From assembly GCA_963665195.1 (NCBI GenBank), contig OY762070.1, forward strand, positions 1,116,001 through 1,180,000: a stretch of 64,000 nucleotides of DNA. Reading direction: 5' to 3'. Below, piece after piece: positions 60,857-64,000 of the stretch (position 1 is its first letter; each line of letters opens with the position of its first letter). The stretch is from VXYL01 sp963665195. GTDB taxonomy: Bacteria; Pseudomonadota; Gammaproteobacteria; Pseudomonadales; Azotimanducaceae. Both the position numbers and the translations under genes were made by a program. Under the pieces are notes generated by a model, which was given only the letters and a program-made list of their open reading frames with translations, did not search any database and was not told where the DNA came from.

Positions 60857-61251
60857 TCAGGCCCCATCACACGACCTGAGGCAGTACAGACCCGCCCAGA
60901 GCTTCGAGCGGTGCGATGGACGCTCGCCTCACCCACCTAAGCTTCGCGCACCACGACGCGCCGAACAGAACGCCCGTCGAAGCCATGTGGGCGGCAGCAC
61001 GCTGGGCGGAAACGGCGGGGCACCAGCGGTGCCCATGGACGCCGCCACCGCTGGCCTCAGGCAGGTCGCGGAGACGTCCCAGCAGTCCGCAAGTCGCAAC
61101 TCAGCACGAGCGGTGGCGACCCAGCCGCGGACCAACCGGGCGCAGCCAGCGAGCTACTCGTCTGCCATGCTGACCCGCCGCGACCGAATGTTCCGGCAGG
61201 AACGCGGTACGCTTCGCATCTCGAAACCCCCAGCCCTAGCCGCAGCCGCCC
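60857..61251. other. Non-coding stretch before the GmrSD-type gene
   Basis: 395 bases. A plus-strand frame (60916-61173) is open, but its product is Pro/Arg/Ser-rich with no coding pattern. I see no RNA gene, repeat or clear promoter. Probably carries the 5' region of the downstream gene plus decayed island DNA. Confidence 0.35.
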
Positions 61252-62964
61252 ATGCGCGCGACAAACTTCAACACCCGCAACGACACCTACCGCAAGCTCC
61301 TGGGCAACGGCTTGACGTACCGAGTGCCGCGCTTCCAGCGTGACTACAGTTGGGGGGACGAGGAGTGGGAAGACCTCTGGCTCGACATTCTGGGGACGCT
61401 TGACCCGGACGGCGAGACCGGTCACTACATGGGCTACCTCGTCCTGCAGACGAAGGACGACAAGCAGTTCGACATCATCGATGGCCAGCAGCGGCTGACG
61501 ACGCTGAGCATTCTCGTGCTTGCGGCATTGCGACAGCTCAAGACGCTGATGGACCAGGGCCGCGACGCGGAGCGAGTGCGCCAGCGACTCGAAGGGCTGC
61601 GCCAGACCTATATCGGCTATCTGGATCCGGTGACTCTGGTGCCGCGGTCCAAGCTGACGCTCAACCGCAACAACGACGACTACTACCAGACCTACCTCGT
61701 GCCCTTGGCGGACAGTCTGCCACGGCGCGGCTTCAAGGCATCGGAGCACGGGCTTCGCAAGGCGTTCGAGTGGTTCGAACGCCGGATCCACGACCATGTG
61801 AACACTGCACCCGACCCCGGCATCGCCGTGGCCCGGCTTGTCGATGAGATGAGCGACCGGCTGTTCTTCACGGTCATCACGGTGGACGACGAGCTCAACG
61901 CCTACAAGGTGTTCGAGACGCTCAACTCCCGTGGCGTCCGGCTCTCCGCCACCGATCTGCTGAAGAACTACCTGTTCTCGATCCTGCACAGAGAAGGCCA
62001 GCATGAGCGCGAGCTGCGCGCGCTCGATGATCGCTGGGAGCAGGTTGTAGGCAGGCTGGGCGCGGAGAGCCTGCCCGACTTCCTGCGCGTGCATTGGATC
62101 AGCCGGCGGAGTTTCGTACGCCAATCCGAGCTCTTCAAGACCATTCGCGGCCAAGTGGCGGATCGTCAGGACGTCTTCCGGCTGCTGCAGGAGATGGAAA
62201 GCGACGTGGACGCCTATCTGGCGCTAACCCAGCCCGATGCGTCCGAATGGACGCCCGATTTGCGCAAGGACGCGCGCTGCCTGCGCCTCTTCGGCGTGCG
62301 TCAGCCGCTGCCGCTCCTGATGGCCGCGCACCGCGCATTGCCCGCCGCCCGCTTCGCATCCCTCCTGCGCTGCGTCGTTGCGATGTCCTTCCGCTACAAC
62401 GTGATCTGCAACTACCAGACCAGCGAGCAGGAGCGCACGTACCACGCGGAAGCTGCGCGCGTCGCTAGGGCCGAACATCGCACTGATCGGGAGATACTCG
62501 AAGCGCTGCGTCCTGTGTATCCCAGCGATGAGCAGTTCCGATCCTCCTTCACCGGCAAGACCATGTCGTTGAAGGGCAGGAGCCGACGCATCTTGCGCTA
62601 CATCCTGTGCGAGCTTGAGCGGCAGGCATCGGGCCTGCATCTGGATTACGAGGACGCCGCCATCACGCTTGAGCACATCTGTCCGCTGAACCCTGCCGAT
62701 GGCTGGCCCCAGTTCACCGACGAGGAGATCGACACCTTCACGTCTCGGCTCGGCAACATTCTGCTGCTGGAACGGCGCCCGAACCGCGACATCGGCAACG
62801 CCGAGTATCCCGACAAGCGCAGCGCGTACGCGGGCAGCGCGTATCGCACGACCCAGAATGTGGCGGAGCAGCACGCCGAGTGGTCGCCGGACAGGATCGA
62901 GAGTCGCCAAGCCGCAATGGCGCGCGTGGCAACCGGGGTGTGGCGCATCCCGCAACTGGGCTGA
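61252..62964 (+). CDS. GmrSD-type restriction protein (DUF262-DUF1524 fusion)
   Basis: 570 aa. N-terminal DUF262: VPRFQRDYSW (25-34) and IIDGQQRLTTLSIL (D77-G-Q-Q-R81), the ParB-like nucleotide-hydrolysing motif; then TVDDELNAYKVFETLNSRG and LSATDLLKNYLF. C-terminal DUF1524 HNH-like nuclease: LEHICPLNP (H475-x2-P478) and GNILLLE (N502). Fused GmrS-GmrD proteins are Type IV restriction enzymes against modified (for example glucosylated hydroxymethylcytosine) phage DNA, and related DUF262 proteins occur in other defence systems. Appears intact. Start ATG 61252 has no strong ribosome site. Confidence 0.87.
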   Translation: MRATNFNTRNDTYRKLLGNGLTYRVPRFQRDYSWGDEEWEDLWLDILGTLDPDGETGHYMGYLVLQTKDDKQFDIIDGQQRLTTLSILVLAALRQLKTLMDQGRDAERVRQRLEGLRQTYIGYLDPVTLVPRSKLTLNRNNDDYYQTYLVPLADSLPRRGFKASEHGLRKAFEWFERRIHDHVNTAPDPGIAVARLVDEMSDRLFFTVITVDDELNAYKVFETLNSRGVRLSATDLLKNYLFSILHREGQHERELRALDDRWEQVVGRLGAESLPDFLRVHWISRRSFVRQSELFKTIRGQVADRQDVFRLLQEMESDVDAYLALTQPDASEWTPDLRKDARCLRLFGVRQPLPLLMAAHRALPAARFASLLRCVVAMSFRYNVICNYQTSEQERTYHAEAARVARAEHRTDREILEALRPVYPSDEQFRSSFTGKTMSLKGRSRRILRYILCELERQASGLHLDYEDAAITLEHICPLNPADGWPQFTDEEIDTFTSRLGNILLLERRPNRDIGNAEYPDKRSAYAGSAYRTTQNVAEQHAEWSPDRIESRQAAMARVATGVWRIPQLG

Positions 62965-62997
62965 GGGCTCTGAGCATTCCGCCCTTAAGGATTGCCC

Positions 62998-63172
62998 GTG
63001 ACACTTGGGACGCTTCGCCAGCAGATCCACCAACTGCGGCGCGTCGAGCCACATGATCTCTGGTCGGGAACGGCTACACCTCGACGTCGAGGCGAGCCAA
63101 ATGGGGTCTATTTCTTCGTCATCGCCGACGGGGACATCCTGGAGAGCCTGCGGACACTTGGCACAAGTACAC
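62998..63172 (+). pseudogene. 5' fragment of an unrecognised gene, interrupted by IS copy 3
   Basis: From GTG 62998 (or TTG 62992) the frame encodes ~58 residues (TLGTLRQQIHQLRRVEPHDL, NGVYFFVIADGDILESLRTL), then enters the element and stops at 63240 with the same element-encoded tail as truncated gene B. The rest of the gene should lie beyond the right end of the third IS copy, outside the window. 33 bases after the GmrSD-type stop, so possibly its operon partner. Confidence 0.5.
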
Positions 63173-64000
63173 CCCTTAAGGGCATACTGAGGCGCGAGTA
63201 TTCGTCGTATTGCAGGTTTTTCGTGCGTTTCGCGCTGTAGTCGGGTTGCCGGTTTGACACACCGTAGGTGTTGTCAAGCGGAGCGCGGTTTCGCGGGGCA
63301 CGGCGTCTTTGCGCTTCGATAGTTCGTCGAATCGCAAGGAGCGGGGTTGGACGGCGACCCCCTTCTGTTACGATGCGGTTCGTCGAAAAACTCATCGGAA
63401 GGAGGCCGCCGCCATGAAGCGTAGCAAGGCGAGCGTGCGGGGTAAAGCGACGGATCGCATCGAGATCCGGTTCGAGGACCAGCGGCTGACGGCGCACGCG
63501 GGCCTGGTGCTCTACCAGAGGCTGTTCGCGCGGCTCGGGCTGAAGGAGCGCTTGCGCGGCTGCTTCCGCCACCTGCCGGGCAGTCCGGTCTACGCGCCGC
63601 ACGCGGTGGCGCTGCTGCTGGTCGTGCATCTGGTCATGGGCTTCCGGGAGCTGCGCGACGCGCGGTACTACCGGGACGACGAAATGGTCAGGCGGACGCT
63701 GGGCCTGCGGCACCTGCCGGACGCCTCCACGATGGGCCGCATGCTGGCCAGGGCCGACGGGCGCAGCGCGGACAACGTGCGCGCCCTGAACCGGCGGCTG
63801 GTGCTGGACCGCGCCGCGGCGCTCGGCCCGGCGCGGATGACGCTCGACTTCGACGGCTCGGTGCTCGGCACGAAGCGCTTCGCGGAAGGCACGGCCGTCG
63901 GCTTCAACAAGCGCAGGAAGGGACAGCGCAGCTACTATCCGCTGTTCGCGACGGTGGCGCAGACCGGGCAGGTGTTCGACCTGCGCCACCGCCCGGGCAA
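63173..64000 (+). mobile_element. IS1380-family insertion sequence, copy 3 (cut by window end)
   Basis: First 828 bases appear identical to copies 1 and 2, same orientation. Preceded by TACAC (63168-63172), the expected left target duplication; the matching right copy would lie just outside the window. Confidence 0.92.
63414..64000 (+). CDS. IS1380-family transposase (copy 3), 3' partial
   Basis: First ~195 codons of the same 455-aa transposase, start ATG 63414 with GGAAGGAGG upstream; includes D145/D147 and ends at the window edge within RHRPG. Confidence 0.93.
   Translation, partial: MKRSKASVRGKATDRIEIRFEDQRLTAHAGLVLYQRLFARLGLKERLRGCFRHLPGSPVYAPHAVALLLVVHLVMGFRELRDARYYRDDEMVRRTLGLRHLPDASTMGRMLARADGRSADNVRALNRRLVLDRAAALGPARMTLDFDGSVLGTKRFAEGTAVGFNKRRKGQRSYYPLFATVAQTGQVFDLRHRPG

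Noticed and set aside
60916..61173. 85-aa plus-strand ORF
   Set aside because: Pro/Arg/Ser-rich product, no ribosome site, no recognisable pattern.
62982..62990. CCCTTAAGG, identical to the first nine bases of the IS end
   Set aside because: No further similarity follows, and a partly palindromic 9-mer is expected by chance in a window this size.

Overview
The window is GC-rich, densely coded bacterial DNA with no rRNA, tRNA or CRISPR array that I can see. Gene content points to an uncultured gammaproteobacterium. It has an rpsU-yqeY-dnaG-rpoD macromolecular-synthesis operon, an E. coli-type NuoG with the extra N7 cluster, an endonuclease III starting like the E. coli enzyme, and a YrfG-type nucleotidase. 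Two families usually tied to cofactor F420 (LLM oxidoreductase and DDN-type nitroreductase), tandem CaiB/BaiF CoA-transferase domains, and a TonB receptor with a secreted esterase suggest a marine or host-associated heterotroph; that is inference.

Layout. 1-2417: an alcohol-oxidation block (PQQ dehydrogenase with a lanthanide-type Asp, MxaJ/XoxJ-like periplasmic protein, small cytochrome with a CxxxCH haem site). 2432-8749: a NYN RNase-like gene, then a signalling locus with STAS protein, histidine kinase, periplasmic binding protein, RsbW-like anti-sigma kinase and receiver-PP2C phosphatase. 8790-13304: the rpsU operon. 13444-19589: mixed metabolism (enolase superfamily, SDR, YrfG, fused CoA transferase). 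19803-29598: nuoGHIJKLMN, a complex I cluster lacking nuoA-F. 29628-34361: a Type IIG restriction-modification enzyme and a Uma2 nuclease. 34547-44016: nth, DinB-like, flavin reductase, SDR, LLM, crotonase, MATE, D-aminoacylase, class III aminotransferase and a DDN-type enzyme. 44045-48811: TonB receptor, carboxylesterase and ankyrin protein in one translationally coupled unit.

From about 48.9 kb to the end the window is an accessory island. It opens with short direct repeats and a CRTAC1-type pseudogene. An unrecognised operon follows at 50237-57724: a multi-pass membrane protein with a Cys-rich extracytoplasmic domain, a coiled-coil lipoprotein, and one or two long coiled-coil proteins. Two copies of a 1648-bp IS1380-family element sit inside its first two genes. 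Removing each element with one copy of its 5-bp target duplication rejoins both reading frames exactly, giving proteins of 525 and 320 aa. A third copy runs off the right edge and interrupts another gene. The rest of the island holds a truncated VapC, a PD-(D/E)xK-like protein, an ISAs1-type remnant and an intact GmrSD-type (DUF262/DUF1524) restriction protein.

The clearest candidate for an undescribed system is the membrane protein-lipoprotein-coiled-coil operon, here apparently silenced by recent transposition next to several defence-type genes.
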